A stretch of 64,000 nucleotides of DNA from Anaerostipes butyraticus (GCF_016586355.1 NZ_BLYI01000043.1:124001-188000); one strand, 5' to 3'. Positions 17,046 to 26,624 are shown, counted from the first letter of the stretch. The notes: a model not told the origin generated them from the sequence alone. A program made the numbers and translations.

Positions 17046-18429
17046 ACTGATCTCTCAGTTCAATTACAGGACTTCCATGTCCCTCGATATAATCTCTTGT
17101 AATTACAACTTTACCGATGGTGTCGTCTTTTGGTATTTCATACATAATATCCAGCATGAATTTCTCAATAATCGCCCGAAGAGCTCTTGCTCCGGTTTTC
17201 TTTTCCAAAGCTTTTTCTGCAATTGCCTCCAAAGCTCCGTCATCAAACTCCAGCTTGACTTCATCCAGCTCCAGCAGCTTCTGATACTGCTTCAAAATAG
17301 CGTTTTTCGGCTCTTTCAAGATCTTGACCAGCATATCTTTGGTCAGTCCCTCCAGGGTAAATACCATCGGAAGCCTTCCAATAAATTCCGGAATCATTCC
17401 ATATTCCCTCAGATCCTCATTGGTCACATTCGCAATGATATTTTCTTCCTTGTCGAACTTATCTTTTAAATCCGCCTCAAAACCAATAGAAGTCTTTTTC
17501 ATCAAACGTTTCTTGATGATTCCCTCAAGATTCGGAAACGCTCCGCCGCAGATGAAAAGAATATTTTTTGTATTCATTGTTGTCAGTGGAACCATGGCAT
17601 TCTTGCTGGTAGCGCCAACCGGAACTTCGACTTCCGCGCCTTCCAGGAGTTTTAACAGACCCTGCTGTACTGACTCACCGCTGACATCCCTGCTGTTGGT
17701 ATTCTGCTTTTTGGCAATCTTGTCAATCTCATCAATAAAGATGATTCCATGTTCTGCCTCTTCCACGTCGTTATCTGCCGCCTGGAGCAGTTTGGATAAT
17801 ACACTCTCCACATCGTCACCGATATATCCTGCTTCTGTCAGAGACGTAGCATCGGTAATGGCCAGAGGCACCTGAAGAAGTCTTGCAAGGGTCTTGACCA
17901 GATAAGTCTTGCCGCTTCCGGTCGGTCCGATCATCAGCATATTGGATTTGTCGATCTCGATCTCATCCATCGTATTAGTCACAACCCTTTTATAATGATT
18001 GTAAACCGCCACTGACATCACTTTCTTTGCGTAATCCTGTCCTATGACATATTCATCCAGCATCGCCTTGATCTTATGCGGCGCCGGTATATCCTTAAGA
18101 CTTAATTTTTCTTTTTCCTTCTTCTCTTTCTTTTTCTTCTTTAAAGCAGGCTTGGGCTGCATTCCCTGCATATCGCCCATCAGCTTGGAAATGTCAAGGT
18201 TTTCCAGATCCATATTCCTTGCGTCAATAAATCCGAACTGTCCGTTTCCCATAGAATCCAGGGTTCGCTGCATACAGTCTGTGCAGATATGAATATCATT
18301 CGGCAGCTTCAGCATTTTCCCAGTCATGGATTCGGGACGATGGCAGAGATAGCAGTAATGTTCTATCTCTTTCTTCTCCTCTTCCTGCTTTACTTCTTCA
18401 ATCTCATGATTGTTATGTTCTTCTGACAT
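17044..18429 (-). CDS. clpX: ClpX-like AAA+ unfoldase (paralogue outside a clpP operon)
   Basis: 461 residues from the ATG at 18429 (GAGGGA 6 bases upstream). A GTG at 18450 overlaps the upstream stop as GTGA and could be used by coupling. N-terminal zinc-binding domain (CYLCHRPE and CTDCMQ), then an unusual lysine/glutamate-rich linker (about residues 100-113), Walker A GPTGSGKTYL, pore loop GYIGDDVES, Walker B IIFIDEIDK, ClpP-docking IGF (TSIGFEA) and sensor 2 GARALR. The IGF loop suggests it can still dock ClpP. It follows a MocR regulator, not clpP or tig, so it is probably a second ClpX. Confidence 0.88.
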   Translation of the reverse strand: MSEEHNNHEIEEVKQEEEKKEIEHYCYLCHRPESMTGKMLKLPNDIHICTDCMQRTLDSMGNGQFGFIDARNMDLENLDISKLMGDMQGMQPKPALKKKKKEKKEKEKLSLKDIPAPHKIKAMLDEYVIGQDYAKKVMSVAVYNHYKRVVTNTMDEIEIDKSNMLMIGPTGSGKTYLVKTLARLLQVPLAITDATSLTEAGYIGDDVESVLSKLLQAADNDVEEAEHGIIFIDEIDKIAKKQNTNSRDVSGESVQQGLLKLLEGAEVEVPVGATSKNAMVPLTTMNTKNILFICGGAFPNLEGIIKKRLMKKTSIGFEADLKDKFDKEENIIANVTNEDLREYGMIPEFIGRLPMVFTLEGLTKDMLVKILKEPKNAILKQYQKLLELDEVKLEFDDGALEAIAEKALEKKTGARALRAIIEKFMLDIMYEIPKDDTIGKVVITRDYIEGHGSPVIELRDQ

Positions 18430-18446
18430 ACTGTGTCCCTCATTTC

Positions 18447-19841
18447 TCACTTTATCGTAGAAAGTACTTTTCCTATTTCTCTGGTTCCTTCTATCATATC
18501 TTCTTTTTTCATTCTCGTAAACCCCAAAATGTATTGTTCTTCCTGAGGTTTTCCTTCAATATAATAAAACGACAGCGGATAGATTGCAACTCCGCGCTCC
18601 CTGAGGCGCTGCTCAAATTTCTCTTTTTCGCTGATATGGAAATTAACGATAACATGTACACCGGCTCCTTCTCCTGAAACTGATGCTCCGGGAATATTCT
18701 TCCGGATGTTTTCCAGCAGCAGATCATGTTTTTCCTTATATAAATTACGCATACGGTTTAAATGCCGCTCAAAATGACCTTCTGCCAGAAAAAGAGTCAG
18801 AACCTTCTGATCAATCCTGGATACAGAACATGAAAACGCGGTGACATTTTTTTTGTACTTCTCAAGAAGCTTAGGCGGAAGCACCATATAACCGACTCGG
18901 ATTGCCGGGGCGATCGCTTTTGAAAATGTTCCGATGTAAATGACTTTCCCGCTTTGATCCAGTCCCTGCAGAGCCGGTATCGGTTTCCCATAATAACGAA
19001 ATTCACTGTCATAGTCATCTTCAATGATATAGCGTTCTTCCTTTTCTCTTGCCCATCGAAGGAGCTGTCCTCTTCTCCCCGCAGGCATCACCACCCCCGT
19101 CGGATACTGATGAGCCGGCGTTACATAAGCAAGATTCGCATCGGTTTCCTGCAGTTTCTCGACATCCAGTCCATTTTGATCCATGGAAACCGGGCGGATC
19201 TGAAATCCAAGCTCTCTCAAAATGCCGCACGCATTGGTATATACCGGATTTTCAATTCCAACAACGCGTCCTTCACCAAATGTCTGACGAAGCAGAAATA
19301 AAAGATTTTCCATCCCCGCGCCTATAATAATCTGATCGGCATGTACATGAACACCTCTGGACTGGCGCAGATAGTACATGATCGATTTACGAAGTTCAAA
19401 ATCTCCCTGAGGATCTCCCTTTTGAAATAATTCACTGTTATCATTGATCATGATTTCCTTGAGCAGTTTTCTCCATACATGATAAGGAAAATATTCCATG
19501 TCTGTACCGGACGGTGAAAAATCATACGGTATGATTACCCGCTGATCTTCCTGTTCTGTCTCCTCTGTTTCCACAGGGATATCAAGCGCCGCCAGTTCCT
19601 CTACCTCACACACATAAAAACCGCTGCGCGGGCGGGACTCAATATATCCCTCCGCTTCCAGCTGTCCATAAGCAAAATCTACTGTGTTTCTGCTGACTTC
19701 CAGATATGCCGCCAGTTTTCTGGCGGATGGAAGCTTTGTCTTTTGAGGCAGATCTCCCATCTGGATCTGCTTTTTTATCTGCTCATAAATCTGACCATAC
19801 AAAGGCTGTCTGGTCCGGTCATCCAACTCTATCATCAGCAT
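18447..19841 (-). CDS. MocR/PdxR-type regulator (GntR HTH fused to aminotransferase)
   Basis: 464 residues. N-terminal GntR winged helix (PLYGQIYEQIKKQI, then LPSARKLAAYLEVSRNTVDFAYGQLEAEGYIESRPRSG broken by the turn) joined by a linker to a fold-type I aminotransferase domain. PLP-binding lysine in YIGTFSKAIAPAIRVGYM, and the EDDYDSEFRY aspartate that contacts the PLP ring nitrogen. Such proteins sense PLP or amino acid-PLP adducts and control vitamin B6 or GABA genes, but no such gene is adjacent. It lies 10 bases after the PPIase gene and its stop overlaps a possible GTG of clpX. Confidence 0.9.
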   Translation of the reverse strand: MLMIELDDRTRQPLYGQIYEQIKKQIQMGDLPQKTKLPSARKLAAYLEVSRNTVDFAYGQLEAEGYIESRPRSGFYVCEVEELAALDIPVETEETEQEDQRVIIPYDFSPSGTDMEYFPYHVWRKLLKEIMINDNSELFQKGDPQGDFELRKSIMYYLRQSRGVHVHADQIIIGAGMENLLFLLRQTFGEGRVVGIENPVYTNACGILRELGFQIRPVSMDQNGLDVEKLQETDANLAYVTPAHQYPTGVVMPAGRRGQLLRWAREKEERYIIEDDYDSEFRYYGKPIPALQGLDQSGKVIYIGTFSKAIAPAIRVGYMVLPPKLLEKYKKNVTAFSCSVSRIDQKVLTLFLAEGHFERHLNRMRNLYKEKHDLLLENIRKNIPGASVSGEGAGVHVIVNFHISEKEKFEQRLRERGVAIYPLSFYYIEGKPQEEQYILGFTRMKKEDMIEGTREIGKVLSTIK

Positions 19842-19851
19842 AAGCAGTTTC

Positions 19852-20619
19852 CTACTTTGCCTTTTCGATCGTCACAGATTCGATTACAACATTTTCCACC
19901 GGTTTGCTCTGCTCTCCGCTTCCGTTGTCTTCCACCGGTGTGGCCGCAATCTTATCCAGGACATCATATCCTTCAATAATCTGTCCGAAAACTGTATAGC
20001 TTCCAGTCAGCGATGGATCACCGCCCTGTTCTTCAAACAGCTTCTTCTGTTCTTCTGTAAGATCTGCCACTCCTGAATCGATAATCTCTTTTGCGGCATC
20101 CGGCTTCGCCTGAACAATAAAGAACTGACTTTCATTAGTATCCGGTCCTGCATTTGCCATACACAAAGATCCTCTCAGCGGAAGAAGATTTTCTGAAATC
20201 TCATTTTCAAACTCTTCCCCCCAGATGCTCTCTCCTCCGGTTCCTGTTCCCGTAGGATCGCCGCCCTGAATCATAAAATCATTGATAACCCGGTGAAAAG
20301 TCTGACCGTCAAAATATCCATTATCCGCCAAAGTTACAAAATTTTTCACTGCCAGAGGCGCATCCTTAAGAAAGAATTTGAATTTTATTTCACCAAAATC
20401 TTTCACTTTCATAACAGCGATGGTTTCACCCTTTTGGGCTTCCCCCAGCTGTTGTGTTTTTTTCGCGCCGGTGATTTCCGGTACTTTATATTTAGACAGC
20501 ACTTTTTTTCCTTCTTCTGACGATGCTGTCGTCGCCGTCTCTGTTTTGCTTTTTGAGCTGCATCCCGCGCAGAGTGCCACTGCAAGCACCATGCATCCTG
20601 CTAAAATCATTTTTTTCAT
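19852..20619 (-). CDS. peptidylprolyl isomerase lipoprotein (cyclophilin type)
   Basis: 255 residues. Lipoprotein signal with lipobox LCAGC (Cys about 20), followed by a Ser/Thr-rich spacer. Cyclophilin core: FVTLADNGYFDGQTFHRVI, then FMIQGGDPTGTGTGG and QFFIVQAK; the active-site Arg of FHRV is retained. It should be tethered outside the membrane and speed proline isomerisation in exported proteins. It starts 15 bases after the Gfo/Idh gene and precedes MocR and clpX in one run. Confidence 0.93.
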   Translation of the reverse strand: MKKMILAGCMVLAVALCAGCSSKSKTETATTASSEEGKKVLSKYKVPEITGAKKTQQLGEAQKGETIAVMKVKDFGEIKFKFFLKDAPLAVKNFVTLADNGYFDGQTFHRVINDFMIQGGDPTGTGTGGESIWGEEFENEISENLLPLRGSLCMANAGPDTNESQFFIVQAKPDAAKEIIDSGVADLTEEQKKLFEEQGGDPSLTGSYTVFGQIIEGYDVLDKIAATPVEDNGSGEQSKPVENVVIESVTIEKAK

Positions 20620-20634
20620 AATATTCCAATCCTC

Positions 20635-21624
20635 CTACTGTTCCCGGATTTTATCCGCCGGAAACACAATTCCATTCTGTCTTCTGACCTCATCCGTAAT
20701 ATCCATCTCAATCCTGGATGCTTCCAGAAACCGGTGATCTGTTTTCTGTTCTCTGATCAGCTGAATAAAATCTTTTGTTTCGTAGATCATTGGATTGTCT
20801 CTCCACTCAAATTTCAGCTCCTCAGAATTTCCATTTCGATACTGGATCGTTATTTTCTTAATGATCGGACACTCCTCAATGATCATACAGCCATTTTCTC
20901 CCTGAATCTGAGTCGGAAGTTTGGAGTCTGTGATCTTAGAATATATCAGTTCAGCCTGCCTGCTGCCATAAGAAGCAATGATGCTTCCTGCTCCATCTAC
21001 GCCGTTGCTCAGAAAAATACTGTCAGAAAGAATTTTCTTTGGAGCGCCAAAAAGTGCCGCAAGAAAATGAATGCAGTAGGAACCAATATCCATTAAGGCT
21101 CCATTTGATAATTTGGGATTAAAGGCATTCTCTATCATTCCATTCTTGAATTTGTCATACCGGGATGAGTACTGGCAGTACTGAATTGTGGCTCTCCGGA
21201 TATCTCCCAGTTTGTAAAGATGATCCAGAACCGCCTGGAATCCCGGTGAATGGACATTCTTCATCGCCTCCATGAAAACTACGCCCTTTTCTTCTGCTGC
21301 CTGGATCAGAAGATCTAATTCTGTCCTGTTGGAACAGACAGGCTTTTCACATAATACATGTTTCCCGTAATTGATCATCGTGATGGAATGAGTGTAGTGC
21401 ATATACGTAGGACTCGCTACATACACAGCATCAATTTCCGGATCCTGTGCCATTTCCTCATAATTATCATAGACTTTTTCGACTCCATATTTTGCGGCAA
21501 ATTCCCGGCCTTTTTCCATACTTCTGGAATAGACTGCCGCAAGCTGGATATCGTCCAGTTCCTGGACGCCTTCCATAAGCCAGTCCGTAATAAAATTTGT
21601 ACCAATGGTTGCTAACCGTACCAT
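20635..21624 (-). CDS. Gfo/Idh/MocA family oxidoreductase
   Basis: 329 residues from the ATG at 21624 (AGGAGG, 7-base spacing); an ATG six bases upstream touches the site. N-terminal Rossmann fold (MVRLATIGTNFIT), then the CEKPV motif (about residue 93) with the conserved lysine, then a mixed alpha/beta substrate domain. NAD(P)-dependent; substrates in this family are sugars or trans-dihydrodiols and cannot be told here. It is first in the run leading to PPIase, MocR and clpX, downstream of a structured repeat region. Confidence 0.88.
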   Translation of the reverse strand: MVRLATIGTNFITDWLMEGVQELDDIQLAAVYSRSMEKGREFAAKYGVEKVYDNYEEMAQDPEIDAVYVASPTYMHYTHSITMINYGKHVLCEKPVCSNRTELDLLIQAAEEKGVVFMEAMKNVHSPGFQAVLDHLYKLGDIRRATIQYCQYSSRYDKFKNGMIENAFNPKLSNGALMDIGSYCIHFLAALFGAPKKILSDSIFLSNGVDGAGSIIASYGSRQAELIYSKITDSKLPTQIQGENGCMIIEECPIIKKITIQYRNGNSEELKFEWRDNPMIYETKDFIQLIREQKTDHRFLEASRIEMDITDEVRRQNGIVFPADKIREQ

Positions 21625-21704
21625 AATCATTCCTCCTATGACGTTTCTCAAGGAAACATCGTTTATGATCCCTGCTCTGCAGACGCAGCTTTGATATCCT
21701 CCTT

Positions 21705-21932
21705 CAGACTCAGAATCCACAGGATTCTTCGTTGAGCCCGCTTCCTGCGTACGGCTTCCCCGCAAATATATTTGCTGCCTTCGCCTTGTGCGCAGTTGTT
21801 TGCATCTTTACAGACTCAGAATCCCTAAAAGGGATTCTTCGTTGAATGCGCCTCTCTGCCCGCTGCACAAAGCCTGATAAATCGGCTTTCTGCTCCGTGG
21901 GCAGAGTCTTGAAAACTTCGTTTTCAAGTTGA
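21705..21932. repeat. structured intergenic region with three related hairpin repeats
   Basis: Unit 1 (21705-21735) and unit 2 (21811-21845) share CAGACTCAGAATCC, an inverted GGATTC arm and the end TTCGTTGA, with differing loops. Unit 3 (21902-21932) keeps the frame CAGA-TC, stem, TTGA with a new stem (CTTGAAAAC/GTTTTCAAG). Between units lie a 14-bp palindrome GCAAATATATTTGC and an 8-bp inverted pair CTCTGCCC/GGGCAGAG enclosing AAAGCC/GGCTTT. This fills the 324-base gap between the ABC gene and the oxidoreductase. No ORF is credible here. Confidence 0.65.
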
Positions 21933-21948
21933 AATTACCCTGCAATTT

Positions 21949-23778
21949 CTAGGCGCTCTCAAACTGGCTGTTGTAGAGGTCGGCGTAGAAGCCGCCTTTG
22001 GCCAATAGCTCTTCGTGATTTCCTTGTTCTACAATGTCTCCGTGGTTCATGACCAGGATGACGTCTGCGTCTTTGATGGTTGATAATCTGTGGGCGATGA
22101 CAAAGCTTGTTCTGCCTTCCATCAGGTTATCCATGGCCATCTGAATCCTTTCTTCTGTTCTTGTGTCAACGGAGCTGGTTGCTTCGTCCAGAATCAGAAT
22201 TTTAGGATCGGCCAGGATTGCTCTTGCGATTGTCAGAAGCTGTTTTTGTCCCTGAGAAACGTTGTTGCTTTCTTCATTTATTACCATATCATATCCGCCT
22301 GGCTGTGTCACGATAAAATGATGGGCGAATGCTGCTCTTGCCGCTCCCTGGATTTCTTCTTCTGTGGCGTCTAATTTTCCATACCGGATATTATCCCTGA
22401 TGGATGCGTTATACAGCCATGTATCCTGCAGCACCATGCCGAACATCTGGCGCATATCACTTCGGATAAATTCTCTGATATCGTGTCCGTCAATCTTAAT
22501 GGATCCCGCATTTACATCATAAAAGCGCATCAGCAGCTTGATCAGGGTTGTTTTTCCTGCTCCTGTCGGTCCTACGATCGCAACTTTCTGTCCTTCTTTT
22601 ACATTCACAGAAAAATCTTGAATGATCGTCTGATCTGGATTATATCCAAAACGCACATGTTCAAAACTTACATTTCCTCTTAATGTCTCAACCGGCACAA
22701 CATCTTCTTTGACTTCCTCTTCTTCTTCCTCCTCAAGGAACTCAAATACTCTCTCTGCAGATGCTGCTGTTGTCTGCATCATGTTTCCTACCTGCGCAAG
22801 CTGTGTGATTGGCTGGTTAAAACTTCGTACATACTGGATAAATGACTGGATCTGACCTACTTCGATCGTATTTTTAATTACAAGGAATCCTCCCAGAATG
22901 GCTACCAGCACATAACCCAGGTTTCCGACAAACTGCATCAAAGGCATCATGGCGCCGGAGAAAAACTGGGATTTCCAGGCAGACTGATATAATCTGCCAT
23001 TTACTTCTTCAAAATCTTTAATCACACTTTCTTCTTTATTAAACGCTTTTACAATATTGTGTCCGCTGTAGATTTCCTCTACCTGTCCGTTTAATTCTCC
23101 CAGATTTGCCTGCTGCGCTTTAAAGTAAGGCTGGGATTTTCCCATGATCACGCCGATCATACCCATGGATAACGGAAGTGTTAACAGTACAACCACTGTC
23201 ATCGGGATATTGATCCGGATCATCATGATCAGTACTCCGATGATCTGCGTTGCAGAAGTGATGATCTGTGTCATACTCTGATTCAGGCTCTGACCCAGAG
23301 TATCAATATCGTTGGTCACACGGGACAGAACTTCACCATAAGTTCTGCTTTCAAAATATTTCATCGGCATACGGTGAATTTTTTCTGAGATATCTTTCCT
23401 CATCTGATATGTGATATTGTTGGATACATGCGTCATGATCAATCCCTGTATAAAGGAAAATGCCGCACTTACAACATACAATCCCATCAGCATCATTAAA
23501 ATATTCATGACTTTGTCAAAATCAATTCCGCCGGTTCCCGTGACTTTCCTCATCAGTCCATTAAAGATTTCTGTTGTAGCATCTCCTAAAATTGTCGGGC
23601 CGACAATATTAAAAATTGTACTTGCCACTGCAAATAAAATAACAAACACAATCGGGACATAATAACGCCGGATATATTTGATCAGCTTTTTCATGGTGCC
23701 TTTCAGATCTTTTGCCTTTTCTCCGGCCATTCCTGCGCCTGGTCCGTGTCCCATCGGTCCTCTTCTCCTGTTACTCAT
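21949..23778 (-). CDS. ABC exporter half-transporter, subunit with consensus Walker B Glu
   Basis: 609 residues: a six-segment membrane domain (about 35-330) and an ATP-binding domain. Walker A GPTGAGKTTL, a changed signature VSQGQ in place of LSGGQ, Walker B LILDEATSSVD with the catalytic Glu, and the H-loop AHRLS. The acidic run EEEEEEEVKED joins the domains. It overlaps the upstream partner by 8 bases. The changed signature here pairs with the changed Walker B of the partner, the mark of a heterodimeric multidrug exporter of the LmrCD/TM287-288 type, with one weak and one active ATP site. Confidence 0.92.
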   Translation of the reverse strand: MSNRRRGPMGHGPGAGMAGEKAKDLKGTMKKLIKYIRRYYVPIVFVILFAVASTIFNIVGPTILGDATTEIFNGLMRKVTGTGGIDFDKVMNILMMLMGLYVVSAAFSFIQGLIMTHVSNNITYQMRKDISEKIHRMPMKYFESRTYGEVLSRVTNDIDTLGQSLNQSMTQIITSATQIIGVLIMMIRINIPMTVVVLLTLPLSMGMIGVIMGKSQPYFKAQQANLGELNGQVEEIYSGHNIVKAFNKEESVIKDFEEVNGRLYQSAWKSQFFSGAMMPLMQFVGNLGYVLVAILGGFLVIKNTIEVGQIQSFIQYVRSFNQPITQLAQVGNMMQTTAASAERVFEFLEEEEEEEVKEDVVPVETLRGNVSFEHVRFGYNPDQTIIQDFSVNVKEGQKVAIVGPTGAGKTTLIKLLMRFYDVNAGSIKIDGHDIREFIRSDMRQMFGMVLQDTWLYNASIRDNIRYGKLDATEEEIQGAARAAFAHHFIVTQPGGYDMVINEESNNVSQGQKQLLTIARAILADPKILILDEATSSVDTRTEERIQMAMDNLMEGRTSFVIAHRLSTIKDADVILVMNHGDIVEQGNHEELLAKGGFYADLYNSQFESA

Positions 23779-25960
23779 GTGCGGACACCTCCCTTGCTTT
23801 CTTTAAATCATCTTCAGACAGCTGGGATTTCGCGATCTGCTGATATACCGGACATGTCTGAAGCAGTTCCTCGTGGGTACCTTTGCCTACAATATTTCCT
23901 TCATCCAGCACGATGATCTGATCTGCATGAAGAATCGTACTGATCCGCTGTGCCACGATCAGCGTTGTGCTTCCTTTTGTTTCTTTCTGAAGCGCGCTTC
24001 GCAGTGTCACATCCGTCTTGTAATCCAAAGCAGAAAAACTATCATCAAAGATATAGATTTCCGGATCTTTGGCAATTGCTCTTGCGATTGACAGTCTCTG
24101 TTTCTGACCGCCGGATACGTTAGAGCCGCCCTGGGCAATCGGTGACTGATACTTCTCTTCTTTTTCCTCAATAAAGTCTGCCGCCTGGGCGATTCTGGCT
24201 GCCCGTCTGACTTCCTCTTCTGTCGCGTCTTCTTTTCCGTATTTTAAGTTTGATTCAATGGTTCCGGAAAACAGTACACCTTTTTGAGGTACATAACCAA
24301 TCTTTTCACAAAGATCCGCATGTCTTACCTCACGGATATCCTGTCCATCCACCAGAATGCTTCCTCTTGTGACATCAAAGAATCTCGGAATCAGATTGAT
24401 CAAAGTCGATTTTCCGCTTCCGGTGCTTCCGATAAATGCCGTTGTCTTGCCTGCCGGCGCTACGAAACTGATATTATGCAGCACAGCCTCGTCTGCATCC
24501 GGATAACAGAAGTATACTTCTTTGAATTCTACTTCTCCTTTTTTCTCTGGAAGGAATTCTTTTGGTTCTTCCGGATCTTTGATCATAATATCTGTATCCA
24601 GTACTTCATTGACACGCTCTGCAGCAACCTGCGCACGCGGCATCATAATAGAAACCATGGAAATAAACAGGAATGCCATGATAATCTGCATTGCATACTG
24701 AATAAATGCCATCAGATCTCCTACCTGCATTTTTCCTGCATCGATATTTCCTGCTCCGGCATAGACGATCAACACTGTCATTCCATTCATAACCAGCATC
24801 ATAACAGGCATCATAAATGTCATTGCCCGGTTAACAAACAGATTTGTCTTCATCAGATTTCTGTTCGCCTCATCAAATCTCTCTTCCTCATGTTTCTCCG
24901 TGCTGAATGCCCGAATGACAGACAGCCCTGTCAGAATTTCCCGGGTTACCAGGTTCAGCCGGTCAATCAGTTTCTGCAGGATCTTAAACTTCGGCATGGC
25001 TACTTTAAATAAAATAAAAATCACAAGCATGATTGCCACAACGCCCAGCGCGATGGTCCATGTCATCGTTGCATTGGTACTCAGAACCTTTACGATACCC
25101 CCGATTCCAAGAAGCGGCGCGTATACTACAATACGGAACATCATTGTCACAAACAGCTGAATCTGCTGAATGTCATTCGTGCTTCTTGTGATCAGAGATG
25201 CCGTAGAAAACCGGTCAAACTCAGAATTCGTAAAATCCATTACCTTCTTGAAAATCTTATCTCTCAGAACACGGCTCAGTCTTGCCGCCAGTCTCGCAGA
25301 TGTCAGAGTAACCAAAACAGCCGCTGCCATGGATAAAAAGGCGATTCCGATCATCAGTCCTCCTGTTTTCAGCAGATATCCTGTCTGAATTGCATCCAGA
25401 TCCATTCCAACTGCTTTGTATTCTGCCTCTACAAAAGAAATGGCAGCCTGACTGATAATACTGTCCGGCATCTTATCCACGTTCATGTTTTCCATCTGCT
25501 TCATCATCTGCCGCTGATCTTTGCTCAGCTGAGCGGCAGCCTGAGGATTTGCCTCAATCTGTTTTGCCATCTGAGCTGAAAGCATGATCATTGCTTTTGA
25601 CATTGACTGATCCAGATCTTTCCTTTCTTCGGAAGAAATGTCTTTTCTTACGTATAGACGGCCGTCTTTATATGTGTCATATTCAGAATCTGCCACCTTG
25701 TCTTTACTGTAAAGTTCATATGCATCTTTCATTTCTTCTGCGTCATCTTTCTTCATTACCGCAGAAAGTCCCTGAAATGTCTGCTCACGCATTACTTCCG
25801 GTACTGCATCTTCAATGCCGCCCTGCTGAATTCCCACATTGACAATGTTCGATGTGTAGGTTGGCAGAGACAGTTCACACAGTGCCTGCATGATCAGCAG
25901 CGCAACGATGCAGATAACCGGAAGATAAGCTTTTTTCAAATAGCGAAATAATTTAAGCAT
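23771..25960 (-). CDS. ABC exporter half-transporter, subunit with degenerate ATP site
   Basis: 729 residues, about 120 longer than its partner owing to an extracytoplasmic insertion (about residues 45-175, rich in K, D, M and Q) between membrane segments 1 and 2. Walker A GSTGSGKSTL, signature VSGGQKQRLS, and Walker B IYIFDDSFSALD in which the usual catalytic Glu is Asp. That substitution marks the non-hydrolytic half of a heterodimeric exporter. It overlaps the MarR gene by 8 bases, so the three genes form an operon. Confidence 0.92.
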   Translation of the reverse strand: MLKLFRYLKKAYLPVICIVALLIMQALCELSLPTYTSNIVNVGIQQGGIEDAVPEVMREQTFQGLSAVMKKDDAEEMKDAYELYSKDKVADSEYDTYKDGRLYVRKDISSEERKDLDQSMSKAMIMLSAQMAKQIEANPQAAAQLSKDQRQMMKQMENMNVDKMPDSIISQAAISFVEAEYKAVGMDLDAIQTGYLLKTGGLMIGIAFLSMAAAVLVTLTSARLAARLSRVLRDKIFKKVMDFTNSEFDRFSTASLITRSTNDIQQIQLFVTMMFRIVVYAPLLGIGGIVKVLSTNATMTWTIALGVVAIMLVIFILFKVAMPKFKILQKLIDRLNLVTREILTGLSVIRAFSTEKHEEERFDEANRNLMKTNLFVNRAMTFMMPVMMLVMNGMTVLIVYAGAGNIDAGKMQVGDLMAFIQYAMQIIMAFLFISMVSIMMPRAQVAAERVNEVLDTDIMIKDPEEPKEFLPEKKGEVEFKEVYFCYPDADEAVLHNISFVAPAGKTTAFIGSTGSGKSTLINLIPRFFDVTRGSILVDGQDIREVRHADLCEKIGYVPQKGVLFSGTIESNLKYGKEDATEEEVRRAARIAQAADFIEEKEEKYQSPIAQGGSNVSGGQKQRLSIARAIAKDPEIYIFDDSFSALDYKTDVTLRSALQKETKGSTTLIVAQRISTILHADQIIVLDEGNIVGKGTHEELLQTCPVYQQIAKSQLSEDDLKKAREVSAHE

Positions 25961-26423
25961 CGTTTCCTTCCTTATCCTTTCTCAATTCTGATTGTTTCAT
26001 TTGCTCATCCAGGCAGTCACAGAATTTCTGAAGCAGCCTGCAAAGTTCTTCTTTTTCCTCTTCTGAAAAGTTATCCATGATAACATCTCTAAATTCAGAA
26101 AACTTCTTTTTCATTTTGCCGCATACTGTTCTTCCTTCTGCTGTGAAATAAATCAGGCTCCTGCGCTGGTCATTGGGATCATGTTCTTTTCTGATATACC
26201 CGTTTTTTTCAAGCCTTCCAATCATAACATTCAGTGTGGACGGCTTAATATCCAGTCTTTTCGCCAGCTCCCTCTGACTCAGTCCTTCTTCCTTCCAGAG
26301 GAGGGCCAGAAGGGGCATCTGTCCCGGATGAAGATTTTCTTTCTTCAATATCGAAAATCCATAAAGGAAATTTTTATGGCTTACCTTTGCCATTAAATGA
26401 TAAATACCTCCTCTGCTGTACAT
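25953..26423 (-). CDS. MarR family transcriptional regulator of the ABC exporter
   Basis: 156 residues from the ATG at 26423 (AAGGAG, 5-base spacing); an in-frame start at 26444 overlaps weaker sequence. Winged helix with LSQRELAKRLDIKPSTLNVMIG and GYIRKEHDPNDQRRSLIYFT, broken here by the recognition helix turn; the D-x-R-R wing is typical of MarR. Long flanking helices give the dimer. It probably represses its own operon through the two dyads at 26460-26489 and is released by a compound the exporter removes. Confidence 0.92.
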   Translation of the reverse strand: MYSRGGIYHLMAKVSHKNFLYGFSILKKENLHPGQMPLLALLWKEEGLSQRELAKRLDIKPSTLNVMIGRLEKNGYIRKEHDPNDQRRSLIYFTAEGRTVCGKMKKKFSEFRDVIMDNFSEEEKEELCRLLQKFCDCLDEQMKQSELRKDKEGNDA

Positions 26424-26459
26424 TCTGACTCCTTTCTTTTTCAATCCCCTGTTTATAAT

Positions 26460-26489
26460 TGATTAGTCGACTAATCATTAGGTGACTAA
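26460..26489 (-). promoter_or_regulatory. tandem MarR-type operators
   Basis: A perfect 18-bp palindrome TGATTAGTCGACTAATCA (26460-26477) is followed by a second site TTAG-GTGA-CTAA (26478-26489) with the same half-sites. Their centres are 15 bp apart. They lie 37-66 bases before the marR start, in the promoter region, where TATAAA and GATAATAT are candidate -10 boxes. Confidence 0.65.
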
Positions 26490-26555
26490 CCAAAATATTA
26501 TCACACTGTATACACAAAATCAATATGAAGTTCTATTTTTCCTGCGCAACACAGA

Positions 26556-26594
26556 AAAAGAGATATACATCAGATTCCTGTGTATATCTCTTTT
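26556..26594. terminator. intrinsic terminator after SEC-C gene
   Basis: 14-bp perfect stem AAAAGAGATATACA/TGTATATCTCTTTT; the T4-T5 runs are part of the stem on both sides. Confidence 0.75.
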
Positions 26595-26624
26595 ATATTT
26601 TATATCTTATTATATCTTATGATC

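Noticed and set aside
21705-21932. Possible mini-CRISPR
   Set aside because: Only two close copies and one divergent one, unequal spacing (76 and 57 bases), and stems differ between units.
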